14,481 nucleotides of DNA from Actinomycetota bacterium. Lineage in GTDB: Bacteria > Actinomycetota > Thermoleophilia > Solirubrobacterales > Thermoleophilaceae. The stretch spans positions 1 to 14,481 of the forward strand of contig VAWV01000057.1 of the NCBI GenBank assembly GCA_005883295.1, read 5' to 3'. The notes beneath the pieces were generated by a model that searched no databases, was not told the origin of the DNA, and saw only the letters and a program-made list of their open reading frames with translations. The translations under genes were made by a program, and so were the position numbers. Every line of letters starts with the position of its first letter. Position 1 is the stretch's first letter. Positions 7,074-13,524 of the stretch are shown here, one piece after another.

Positions 7074-7102
7074 AGCGGCGCGCGAACTGACGACTCAGGA
7101 CA

Positions 7103-8035
7103 CTAGCCGGCGGCGACCAGCTTCGGCGCGCTCGCGGCGTCGTAGTCCGCGGCGATCGTCGTCAGGATCTCCAGCATCTCGGTGACCGCCGGCGAGCGGT
7201 AGCCGTTCGCCAGCGTCGCGGCGGTGATCTTGCGGACCGGAGGCTTGGAGCCGATTGGCCGGATGACCACGTCGGGCCGCTCGCTGACCAGGGCGAGGCC
7301 CGGGATCAGGGCGACGCCGACGCCCGCGGCGACGAGTCCCTGCACGACCTGGAAGTCGTCGCTCTGGTAGGCCACGCGGGGCTCGAACCCGGCGTTCGAG
7401 CACGCGATCTGGGCCTGCCGCGTGCACGCGCAGATCTGGGTGCCCTGGATCCAGGGCTCGGCCGCGAGATCCTCGATGCGGATGCGCCGCCGTGATACGA
7501 GCGGGTGATCCGCGGGCAGGACGAGGTGAAGCGGGTCATCGAGGAGATGCACGTACTCCACGTCGTCGTCGGCGTCCGGGGCGGGGGAGTCGTCCACGAG
7601 GATCAGGTCGAGCTCGCCGGCCTTCAGCCGGGGCAGGCTCTCGTCCGGCTCGGCCTCGACCAGGCTGAGCTCCACCGCCGGGTGGCGGGAGCTGAACTGC
7701 GCGATCGCCCTGGGCATGAGCGTGGCGCCGGCCGTGGGGAACGACCCCAGGCGCAGCCGGCCTCCGCGCAGGCCGGCGATCGCCTCGAGCTCCGCCTCGG
7801 CCTCGGCCAGGCGCGCCAGGATCTTGTCGGCGTGCCGCACGAGCGCCTCGCCGGCGTCCGTGAGCCGGATTCCCCGCGGGTGGCGCTCGATGAGGATCGA
7901 TCCCGCCTCCCGCTCGAGCGCGGCGATCTGCTGGGACACAGCCGACTGCGTGTAGCCGAGCTTCTCCGCCGCGGCCGAGAACGACCGCTGCGCGGCGACC
8001 TCCTTGAGGACCCTCATCCGCCTCACATCGAGCAT
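7103..8035 (-). CDS. LysR-type transcriptional regulator
   Basis: This 310-residue LysR family regulator has an N-terminal winged helix-turn-helix, MLDVRRMRVLKEVAAQRSFS followed by AAEKLGYTQSAVSQQIAALE (about 19-42). A helical linker leads to a periplasmic-binding-like effector domain (about 91-300) that includes GRLRLGSF, the LPRLKAGELDLILVDD segment and GLVAAGVGVALIPGLAL. The ligand is unknown. Three cysteines cluster at 202, 204 and 212 (ICAC then AC), which could reflect redox sensing or be incidental. The start codon lies 6 nt after a TAAGCT -10 on the minus strand, and a T-N11-A palindrome covers both, so autoregulation is likely. The gene is divergent from the small gene at 8142, the usual arrangement for a LysR regulator and its target. 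Confidence 0.94.
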   Translation of the reverse strand: MLDVRRMRVLKEVAAQRSFSAAAEKLGYTQSAVSQQIAALEREAGSILIERHPRGIRLTDAGEALVRHADKILARLAEAEAELEAIAGLRGGRLRLGSFPTAGATLMPRAIAQFSSRHPAVELSLVEAEPDESLPRLKAGELDLILVDDSPAPDADDDVEYVHLLDDPLHLVLPADHPLVSRRRIRIEDLAAEPWIQGTQICACTRQAQIACSNAGFEPRVAYQSDDFQVVQGLVAAGVGVALIPGLALVSERPDVVIRPIGSKPPVRKITAATLANGYRSPAVTEMLEILTTIAADYDAASAPKLVAAG

Positions 8036-8048
8036 AAGTGGAGCTTAT
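8034..8048. promoter_or_regulatory. LysR-type operator (T-N11-A palindrome) on the regulator's own start
   Basis: ATAAG (8034-8038), 5 nt, CTTAT (8044-8048) is a perfect inverted repeat. T8035 and A8047 enclose exactly 11 nt, matching the LysR consensus T-N11-A. It covers the start codon and the minus-strand -10 of the LysR gene, an arrangement suited to autorepression. Confidence 0.6.
8042..8047 (-). promoter_or_regulatory. -10 element of a leaderless LysR promoter
   Basis: Read on the minus strand this is TAAGCT, followed by 6 nt and the ATG (8035-8033). The TANNNT-N6-start spacing is identical to that of infA, and no Shine-Dalgarno sequence exists. The -35 is weak. Confidence 0.5.
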
Positions 8049-8070
8049 CAGCTATCCCAGTAACAATCGT

Positions 8071-8099
8071 TTGAAATGATGGCTGGCAAATGGCATCCT
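8071..8099 (+). promoter_or_regulatory. Candidate promoter of the small divergent gene
   Basis: TTGAAA (8071-8076), a 17-nt spacer and CATCCT (8094-8099) form a reasonable -35/-10 pair about 43 nt before the ATG at 8142. The LysR palindrome lies 22 nt upstream of the -35, a position from which LysR proteins often activate. Confidence 0.4.
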
Positions 8100-8141
8100 G
8101 AACCTCGCAAGGACTTTCACCCTCAACCACCGGAGATTGCG

Positions 8142-8453
8142 ATGAGCTACGACGAGGCGATCATGATCAGGGCGAGCGAGGCCGCGGATGCCGGCGAGCT
8201 GCACCGTCTCGCGGCGCTCGACAGCATCCGGCCCATCAGCGGGCCGGCGCTGGTCGCGGAGGTGGACGGTTCGATCCTCGCCGCGCTGCCGCTGGATGGC
8301 GGCCGGGCGATCGCCGACCCCTTCTCCGAGACCGCTCACCTCGTGGAGCTGCTCGAGTCCCACGCCAGCGCGCTGAACGGCGCCGCGCCGCGTCCCGAGA
8401 CGCGCGGCGCGGGCGCCGGCGCGCACACGGAGCAGCAGCCGCTAGCCGCGTAA
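8142..8453 (+). CDS. Small conserved protein, GNAT-like fragment, unknown function
   Basis: This 103-residue protein starts at ATG 8142, preceded by a clear GGAG 6 nt upstream (8132-8135). An in-frame ATG at 8076 would lie inside the presumed promoter. The core IMIRASEAADAGELHRLAALDS then ISGPALVAEVDGSILAALPLDGGRAIADPF resembles the first strand-helix-strand part of a GNAT acetyltransferase. Similar short proteins, to my recollection, are common in actinobacteria. The acetyl-CoA-binding loop (Q/R-x-x-G-x-G/A) and the C-terminal half are missing, so enzymatic activity is unlikely. The tail (about 78-103) is low-complexity, Gly/Ala-rich and probably disordered. It is divergent from the LysR gene, which may control it. 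I do not recognise a specific function. Confidence 0.75.
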   Translation: MSYDEAIMIRASEAADAGELHRLAALDSIRPISGPALVAEVDGSILAALPLDGGRAIADPFSETAHLVELLESHASALNGAAPRPETRGAGAGAHTEQQPLAA

Positions 8454-8458
8454 CGGCA

Positions 8459-8474
8459 CGGCGCTACGGCGCCG
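8459..8474. terminator. Hairpin with UNCG loop between convergent genes
   Basis: CGGCGC (8459-8464), loop TACG, GCGCCG (8469-8474). On the + strand transcript the loop is C(UACG)G, an exceptionally stable UNCG tetraloop. It starts 5 nt after the stop of the small gene and overlaps the stop codon of the convergent ceramidase-like gene. Confidence 0.6.
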
Positions 8475-10392
8475 GGAAGCTCACGTCCATTCCCTCCGAG
8501 TAGAGAGTGTCATTGGGGAACTGGACGCACTCGGGATCCGCGGACCGGTACTTCAGGCCGGACCCGAAGGCCTCGCCGGCCCCGCGCAGCAGCGAGCAGG
8601 TCACGCGCGCCCCCAGCGTGTGCGACACGTTGAAGGCGTAGTTGTCGTTGCCGATCGGGTCGGGCGTGGGGAGCTGGTCGCCGCGCGAGACGAACGTGGC
8701 CATGATCGGCTCGGGGTAGGCCTCGTACGGGTAGATGATGTAGCCGAGCTGGTCGTTTGCCAGGCCGGCGGTCATGAACCCGTGCTTGCGCACCGGGCCG
8801 GTCAGGCTGTCGGCCACCTTCAGCGCAATCTGCGGATAGATCTCGCCCGGAACGGTTGACAGGAGCACGTCGCCGATCCGGACGCTCCCGGTGACGGTCC
8901 CGAGCACGTTGCCCGTCAACCACGGCGGGGTGAGGGAACGGTTCAGCGGTATCCCGATCGGGTCGCCGACCGCGCCGAACCCGAGCAGGACGGCGTTGTG
9001 GGCGGGGTCCTGGATGAGGTAGCTCTTGGCGGAGATCGCCGGCGGCCCGGCGAGCAGGGTGGCGTTCTCGAGCGCCTGGGAGACGCGATCGACCACGCGC
9101 CCGGCGTAGTGGTCGAGCTTGCACGCCGCCTCGTCGGGGTCGCTGTCGCTCTTCGTGCTCGTGGGACAGGAGCGGTCGGCGGGCTGCGTGCGCCCAAGCG
9201 TGCCGACGATGGTCAGCGCCTTGCCGCCGAAGCGCTCCGCCATCAGCTTGTTCGCCTCCTGCGGCCAGTCACCGGTGATGTGCTGGTTGCTCGAGCCGAG
9301 GACGGTCGGGTGCGCTGAGTAGTCCAGGATCGTCGCGACCGGGGTCCCGTCGCTCTTTCGCGCCTGGAGAACCCGCAGGTCCGAGTCCATGACCTTGTTG
9401 GACGCGTCGTAATCGAATTGGTTCGACTGGAGGTCGCGCGCGGGCGCCCAGCCGTAGTAGAGGTTGGCGGGCGTCCGGTGCTGCCAGGCGTCCACGATCG
9501 CGGCGACGGTCTGGTCGAACATGAACTTGCGGAAGCTGAGCGGGACGCCGCCCCAAACCCCCATCGGATCGGCGCCGCCGTGAGTGTGGTCCGACTGGAT
9601 CAGGACCTGGTCCGCCTTGAGGGCGCCGCCGGTCTCCTTCGCGACCTCCTTGCGCATGTCGACGAGGCCATACGGGGCGTCCTTGTTCGCCACGAACCAG
9701 CCCTGTACCTCGATGGTCGCGAACGCGAACGGGTGCTTTCCGTCGGATAGCGCGAGAGCGGTGACGCTGGGGCCGCCGGCGAGGATCCCGTCGGCCGCGC
9801 GCCCCTGGTCGAGCCCATCCGGCTGACCGCCGCTGATGCCGTAGCCGCCGAGGTAGACGTTCTTGCCCTTCCACTTCCCGTCGGGGTCCGGGTCGATCGA
9901 GCGCGACGCGAGCCCGACGCTGTAGGTGTGGATGGGGCCGGGTGAGTTGGGCGGGGGAACCCTTGGCGCGGGGACCTCGCACCCCCGCGCGGCGGGCAGC
10001 ATGCGGTCCGCGTGGATGCGCTTCCTCTTCCTGCCGCGGACGACCACCACCCGGACGGTCAGCCCGTAACAGCTCTTCCCGAACCGCCGCCGGCCCTTAC
10101 CGCTCAGCCGCAGCGGGTAGTTCACGCGCTTGCCGGCCGGCAGGTCGACCACGGTCGTGGGCGCCACGAGGTGAGGCGGCTTGCCCAGGACGTAGCCGCG
10201 GACCCTGACGTCGATGTCGCGCTTCGACCAGAGCTCGACGCGAAGGACGCCCCCCTTCCGCGCCTCCTGCTGCGTGAGCGTGAGCACGTGCACGGTCATG
10301 ACCGCGTGCGGGGTGCGCTGCGGCTTCGCCGCGGCGCCCGGGACGCAGAGCGCGAGGACCAGCACGGCCGCCGCGCCGAGCGTGCGTTTCAT
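8464..10392 (-). CDS. Secreted neutral/alkaline ceramidase-like hydrolase
   Basis: This 642-residue protein has a signal peptide (MKRTLGAAAVLVLALCVPGAAA), so it is exported. Residues about 30-140 form a basic beta-rich extension (GRRRFGKSCYG, RGRKRKRIHADR). The catalytic part, from about 155, matches the neutral/alkaline ceramidase family, zinc amidases that cleave the N-acyl bond of ceramides. Candidate metal ligands are H269/H271 in SDHTHGG, H361 in SAHPTVLG, E517 in TVPGEIYPQ and a Tyr in YIIYPYEAYP (554-559). ANDQLGYIIYP is also family-like. Since most actinobacteria lack sphingolipids, the substrate may be environmental ceramide or another N-acyl lipid. The start at 10392 has a good Shine-Dalgarno (GGGGAGG, a few nt upstream) and opens the signal peptide; an upstream extension in the same frame is not needed. 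Family assignment is good, substrate uncertain. Confidence 0.88.
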   Translation of the reverse strand: MKRTLGAAAVLVLALCVPGAAAKPQRTPHAVMTVHVLTLTQQEARKGGVLRVELWSKRDIDVRVRGYVLGKPPHLVAPTTVVDLPAGKRVNYPLRLSGKGRRRFGKSCYGLTVRVVVVRGRKRKRIHADRMLPAARGCEVPAPRVPPPNSPGPIHTYSVGLASRSIDPDPDGKWKGKNVYLGGYGISGGQPDGLDQGRAADGILAGGPSVTALALSDGKHPFAFATIEVQGWFVANKDAPYGLVDMRKEVAKETGGALKADQVLIQSDHTHGGADPMGVWGGVPLSFRKFMFDQTVAAIVDAWQHRTPANLYYGWAPARDLQSNQFDYDASNKVMDSDLRVLQARKSDGTPVATILDYSAHPTVLGSSNQHITGDWPQEANKLMAERFGGKALTIVGTLGRTQPADRSCPTSTKSDSDPDEAACKLDHYAGRVVDRVSQALENATLLAGPPAISAKSYLIQDPAHNAVLLGFGAVGDPIGIPLNRSLTPPWLTGNVLGTVTGSVRIGDVLLSTVPGEIYPQIALKVADSLTGPVRKHGFMTAGLANDQLGYIIYPYEAYPEPIMATFVSRGDQLPTPDPIGNDNYAFNVSHTLGARVTCSLLRGAGEAFGSGLKYRSADPECVQFPNDTLYSEGMDVSFPAP

Positions 10393-10485
10393 GCGCCTCC
10401 CCACCGCGCGGGATTGTGGCGGATCGAGGCCTTGGCGGCGACGGTAGGGGCTCCGTTCGGGCGAAACCTCGACCGGCCCATCGTG

Positions 10486-10491
10486 TTCAAT
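10486..10491 (+). promoter_or_regulatory. Weak -10-like element before the secreted protein gene
   Basis: TTCAAT ends 7 nt before the second in-frame ATG (10499). If it is a real -10, the protein starts at 10499 rather than 10490 and the message is leaderless. The 97-nt divergent gap 10393-10489 shows no other clear signal. Confidence 0.25.
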
Positions 10492-11209
10492 GGGCCGCAT
10501 GAGACGTACCCTGCTCACAGCCCTGGCCTGCTCTGCGGCGAGCTGCGCGCTCGCGGCGCCCGCGCAGGCAGGCACCGTAACCGAGCTCGGCGACTTCAAG
10601 GATGTCCCCTTTCCGCCGGCGGACTGCCCGGGCCAGCCCAACACGAGCGACTGTCAATCGATCGCGCAGGTCTCGGGCTTCCAGGTCCAGGTGGGCAAGC
10701 ACAGCGTCCCGTTCAAGATCCGCAAGCCGGGCTACGTGATCGCGTTCACCCTCAGGATGTCGAAGCCCAACCCGGATCAGGTCAACTTCTTCAAGACGAC
10801 GTACGGGAGCACGCCGGAGGTGCGGCTGGACGTGATCCGGCAGGTCGGCAAGTCGTCGGCGAAGGAGTACAAGCTCCTGAAGCAGACCCAGGCGTTCAAG
10901 CTGCAGTCGTACTTCGGCTCCACGCAGTCCTACGCGCTCCACACGCCGTTCCGCGTGCACAAGGACGACATCATCGCCCTGACCGTGCCCACCTGGCTTC
11001 CGGCCTTCGCCCACAGCCTCCCCAGCGACAACGCCTGGCGCACGTCCCACACCGGCTCGGAGTGCGCTGCCACCACCCCGCCCTCCGCCGCGCAGGAGAA
11101 GGTCGGGAGCACCAAGGTCTACGGCTGCTTCTACAGGGGCGCGCGGGTGCTCTACAGCGTCACGTTCGTGCCGGACGCCCAGGTCACGAACACAGCTGCT
11201 GCGCGCTAG
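10490..11209 (+). CDS. Secreted protein of unknown function
   Basis: This 239-residue protein has a clear signal peptide (RRTLLTALACSAASCALA, then AAPAQAG with a likely AQA/G cleavage near residue 28). The mature part has no transmembrane segment. It has four cysteines, C46 and C55 near the N-terminus (DCPGQ, SDCQS) and two near the C-terminus (SECAAT, YGCFY), which could form two disulfides. Alternating hydrophobic stretches (GFQVQVGKHSVPFKI, GYVIAFTLRMSK, VRLDVIRQV) suggest a beta-sandwich. No catalytic motif is visible and I do not recognise the family. ATG 10490 is used; ATG 10499 (MRRTLL) is an equally good signal-peptide start. It is divergent from the ceramidase-like gene, and both products are exported. 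Confidence 0.8.
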   Translation: MGRMRRTLLTALACSAASCALAAPAQAGTVTELGDFKDVPFPPADCPGQPNTSDCQSIAQVSGFQVQVGKHSVPFKIRKPGYVIAFTLRMSKPNPDQVNFFKTTYGSTPEVRLDVIRQVGKSSAKEYKLLKQTQAFKLQSYFGSTQSYALHTPFRVHKDDIIALTVPTWLPAFAHSLPSDNAWRTSHTGSECAATTPPSAAQEKVGSTKVYGCFYRGARVLYSVTFVPDAQVTNTAAAR

Positions 11210-11231
11210 CTGGCGCCACCCGGCGCGCGGC

Positions 11232-11260
11232 TTTCACGCGCTCCCGATCGGAGGTACCAT
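11232..11260 (+). promoter_or_regulatory. Promoter of the small membrane-protein gene (leaderless)
   Basis: TTTCAC (11232-11237), a 17-nt spacer and TACCAT (11255-11260), followed by 6 nt and the GTG at 11267. This is the most complete promoter in the window. It predicts transcription starting at the start codon, with no Shine-Dalgarno sequence. Confidence 0.55.
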
Positions 11261-11266
11261 CGCCAC

Positions 11267-11605
11267 GTGTCCACCGAGGGATGGATCTTCATGGTCGGCT
11301 TTCGGGTCTTCGATGTCGGCCTCCTGATCGTCTGGCTCGTGTGGTTCTTCCGCCTCCGCGACGATGACGACTCGTCGGAGGACGAGGGTCCCGGCGGCGG
11401 CGGTCCCGAGCCGTCGCCCTCGGATGGGCCCGGTGGCGGCGGTCTGAGGCTCCCCCTGGGGCCGGCCCGGCAGGGCGCGCGCCGGATCCGTGACCACGCG
11501 CGGCCCGGGCACGTGCCGCGGCGCCGCGGCGCCGAGCCGCTGCCGCGCACCGTGCCGGCGCGCGTGCGCCAGCCGCGCACGCCTGAGCCGGCGCACCGTC
11601 GCTAG
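11267..11605 (+). CDS. Small single-pass membrane protein with disordered tail
   Basis: This 112-residue protein has one hydrophobic segment near the N-terminus (FDVGLLIVWLVWFFRL, about 15-30). An acidic patch (RDDDDSSEDEG), a Gly/Pro/Ser-rich linker and an Arg/Pro-rich basic tail that ends PEPAHRR follow. The Arg residues just after the segment suggest an N-out, C-in topology by the positive-inside rule, though the acidic patch blurs this. It has no enzymatic motif and its function is unknown. The GTG start is supported by a promoter whose -10 ends 6 nt upstream. The low-complexity tail could be read as a spurious frame, but the promoter, the conserved-looking membrane segment and the absence of a better frame argue that the gene is real. 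Confidence 0.65.
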   Translation: MSTEGWIFMVGFRVFDVGLLIVWLVWFFRLRDDDDSSEDEGPGGGGPEPSPSDGPGGGGLRLPLGPARQGARRIRDHARPGHVPRRRGAEPLPRTVPARVRQPRTPEPAHRR

Positions 11606-11618
11606 CGGCCGGCTCGGC

Positions 11619-11876
11619 TCAGCCCGCTTCGATGGCGGGAAGTCGGCGCCCGCAGTGCGGGCAGTCGTTCACGTCCTTGGGGGCCAGCTGCTCGAGCGAG
11701 CACCCGCAGAGCCGGAGGTTCTCGACCGCCCACGGCAGGCTGCTGGGCGACGGCGCGAGCGGGAGCACCTTGCCCACGACGTCGAACTCCTCGCCGCTCT
11801 CGCGGTCCACGTACACCGTCCCGGGCTCGACCTCCCGGATCAGCTCGCGGTCCGAGCGGGCTCGCAGCCGGTACAT
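11619..11876 (-). CDS. Small zinc-ribbon-like protein
   Basis: This 85-residue cytoplasmic protein carries four cysteines in a zinc-ribbon-like arrangement near the C-terminus: CGC (RLCGCSL), then CPHCG. The N-terminal part (VEPGTVYVDRESGEEFDVVGKVLPL) is predicted beta-rich. Such ribbons bind zinc structurally and often contact nucleic acid or protein; no specific family is recognised. ATG 11876 (MYRLRARSD) is chosen because it leaves 65 nt for the divergent promoters shared with the glycosyltransferase. An in-frame ATG at 11933 would add 19 residues and nearly touch the neighbour's start. It is convergent with the membrane-protein gene and ends 13 nt from it. Confidence 0.7.
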   Translation of the reverse strand: MYRLRARSDRELIREVEPGTVYVDRESGEEFDVVGKVLPLAPSPSSLPWAVENLRLCGCSLEQLAPKDVNDCPHCGRRLPAIEAG

Positions 11877-11941
11877 CTGACGCTGGCTCACAGGCGCGGA
11901 AACATATCGGGTGTCCGGCCGCCCGGCGACCATCTGCGCCC

Positions 11942-13483
11942 GTGCGGATCCTGATCTTCCACGGCTACCTGCTGCGCGGGACGGGCAGCAACATCTACAA
12001 CGCGTCCCTGGTCCAGACCCTTACCGGAATGGGCCACGAGGTGCACCTCCTGTGCCAGGACCACGACGCGGCGGCGCTTCCCTTCGTCGACGCGGTGGGG
12101 CGCTTCGAGCACGGCCGCCTGGAGGTCGAGGCGCACCGCGAGCCGGTCCGGTGCACCGCCTACCTGCCGGACATCGGCCGGGTGCTGCCGGTCTACGTGG
12201 CCGACCCCTACGACCACTTCGACGCGACCCTCTTCCACGAGCTCACGGACGAGCAGCTGAGCCACTACCTCGACGCCAACGTGGCTGCCGTCCGGGAGGT
12301 CGCGGACCGCGCGCGGCCGGATGTCGCTCTGGCCAACCACCTGGTCGCCGGTCCGGTGATCCTGGCGCGGGCCATCGGGGCGCGCGTCCCGTACGCGGTG
12401 AAGATCCACGGCAGCGCCCTGGAGTACCTGGTCCGCCCGCACCCGGAGCGCTTCCTCCCGTTGGCCCGCGAGGGCCTCGCCGTGGCGGGCGGCGTGCTCG
12501 TGGGCTCCCGCCACACCGCGGAGAGCCTCTGGGCCACGATGGGCGACCCCGAGCTGCCGTCCCGGACTCGCCTCGGGCCCCCCGGCGTCGACGTGAACGC
12601 CTTCCTGCCCCGGCGGCCGGACGAGGCGGCCGCGCGGCTCAGCGCGCTCGCCGAGCGCCTCCGGGGCGGCGGAGCGGCTGGCTGGGGTGGGGAGGAGGGC
12701 GCCGCGGATGCCCTCCAGGCGCTCGATCCGAGGCGCGACCGGATCGTGGCCTACGTGGGCAAGCTGATCGTGTCGAAGGGTGTGGACCTCCTGCTGGCGG
12801 CCTGGCCGCTGGTGGCCGAGCGGGTGCCGGAGTCGCGCCTCTGCGTGGTGGGCTTCGGCACCTACCGCGACGGGCTCCACACCCTCGCCGCGGCGCTCGG
12901 GCGGGGCGACCTCGACGCGGCGCGCGAGATCGCGGCGCGCGGGCGTGAGCTCGAAGGGGGTCCCCCGGGCGAGCTCGCCTACCTCGCGTCGTTCCTGGAC
13001 GGCCTGACAGGCGAGGCGAGGGAGCGGTACGCCCGAGCCGCCGCCGGCGCGATGGAGCGCGTGAGCTTCACCGGCCGCCTCGAGTACTCGGACCTGCCGG
13101 ATCTGCTGCCCGCCTGCGAGGCCCAGGTGGTGCCGAGCACGTTCCCGGAGTCGTTCGGCATGGTCGCGGTGGAGGCGGCCGCGTGCGGGGTGCTTCCGAT
13201 CTCCGCCGCGCACTCGGGGCTGCGGGAGGTGAGCCGCACCTTCGAGCCGGCCGTCGACCCCGGCGTGGCGCGGCTGCTCTCCTTCGAGCCGGGCCCGCGC
13301 GCGGTGCAGGAGATCGCGGACAGGTTGCTCGGCTGGCTCGAGCTCCCGCCCGATCGAAGGACGCGGGCACGGGCCGCGCTGTCAGAGCTCGCGCGCGAGC
13401 GCTACGGATGGCGGACCGTCGCGGAGGGCGTGATCGCGGCCGCCCAGGGCCGGCTCTCGGAGCTCCCGGAGCCGCCCGGCTGA
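11942..13483 (+). CDS. GT4-like glycosyltransferase with an internal insertion
   Basis: This 513-residue GT-B glycosyltransferase resembles CAZy family GT4, retaining enzymes that use nucleotide sugars. The N-terminal Rossmann half opens MRILIFHGYLLRGTGSNIYN, with the glycine-rich acceptor-side loop, and contains KIHGSALEYL. The donor half includes PPGVDVNAF, AYVGKLIVSKGVDLLL, FTGRLEYSDLPDLL and the diagnostic E-x7-E motif (PESFGMVAVEAAACG, E403 and E411). Typical members have 360-420 residues. The extra length lies mainly between CVVGFGTYRDGL and VSFTGRLEY (about 307-377), an Ala/Arg/Glu-rich helical insertion, plus a Gly-rich linker near 240-252. GTG 11942 starts the first beta-strand; no Shine-Dalgarno sequence or clear promoter is visible. 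The sugar and acceptor are unknown. There is no glycan gene cluster around it. Confidence 0.9.
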   Translation: MRILIFHGYLLRGTGSNIYNASLVQTLTGMGHEVHLLCQDHDAAALPFVDAVGRFEHGRLEVEAHREPVRCTAYLPDIGRVLPVYVADPYDHFDATLFHELTDEQLSHYLDANVAAVREVADRARPDVALANHLVAGPVILARAIGARVPYAVKIHGSALEYLVRPHPERFLPLAREGLAVAGGVLVGSRHTAESLWATMGDPELPSRTRLGPPGVDVNAFLPRRPDEAAARLSALAERLRGGGAAGWGGEEGAADALQALDPRRDRIVAYVGKLIVSKGVDLLLAAWPLVAERVPESRLCVVGFGTYRDGLHTLAAALGRGDLDAAREIAARGRELEGGPPGELAYLASFLDGLTGEARERYARAAAGAMERVSFTGRLEYSDLPDLLPACEAQVVPSTFPESFGMVAVEAAACGVLPISAAHSGLREVSRTFEPAVDPGVARLLSFEPGPRAVQEIADRLLGWLELPPDRRTRARAALSELARERYGWRTVAEGVIAAAQGRLSELPEPPG

Positions 13484-13492
13484 GCGGCCGTG

Positions 13493-13507
13493 CGCTCGCC
13501 GCGAGCG
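13493..13507 (+). terminator. Hairpin between the glycosyltransferase and cytochrome genes
   Basis: CGCTCG (13493-13498), loop CCG, CGAGCG (13502-13507) form a perfect 6-bp stem 9 nt after the glycosyltransferase stop. It ends 2 nt before the next gene's -10-like TAACCT. There is no U-tract. Confidence 0.5.
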
Positions 13508-13509
13508 GA

Positions 13510-13515
13510 TAACCT
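13510..13515 (+). promoter_or_regulatory. Candidate -10 of the cytochrome c-cupredoxin gene
   Basis: TAACCT lies 9 nt before the TTG start, with no Shine-Dalgarno sequence. It resembles the other near-leaderless starts in the window. The -35 would fall in the upstream hairpin/GT 3' region and is not recognisable. Confidence 0.4.
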
Positions 13516-13524
13516 TCGCGCGCC

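Noticed and set aside
11201..11228. GCGCGC...GCGCGC inverted repeat after the secreted-protein gene as a terminator.
   Set aside because: The stem is only 6 bp of simple GC alternation with a 16-nt loop, which is expected by chance at this base composition.
11608..11618. GCCG-GCT-CGGC hairpin between the convergent membrane-protein and zinc-ribbon genes.
   Set aside because: A 4-bp stem with a 3-nt loop is too weak to call a terminator.
11888..13213. Long minus-strand open frame opposite the glycosyltransferase.
   Set aside because: Composition is typical of antisense translation in high-GC DNA, and the + strand shows the GT4 E-x7-E motif.
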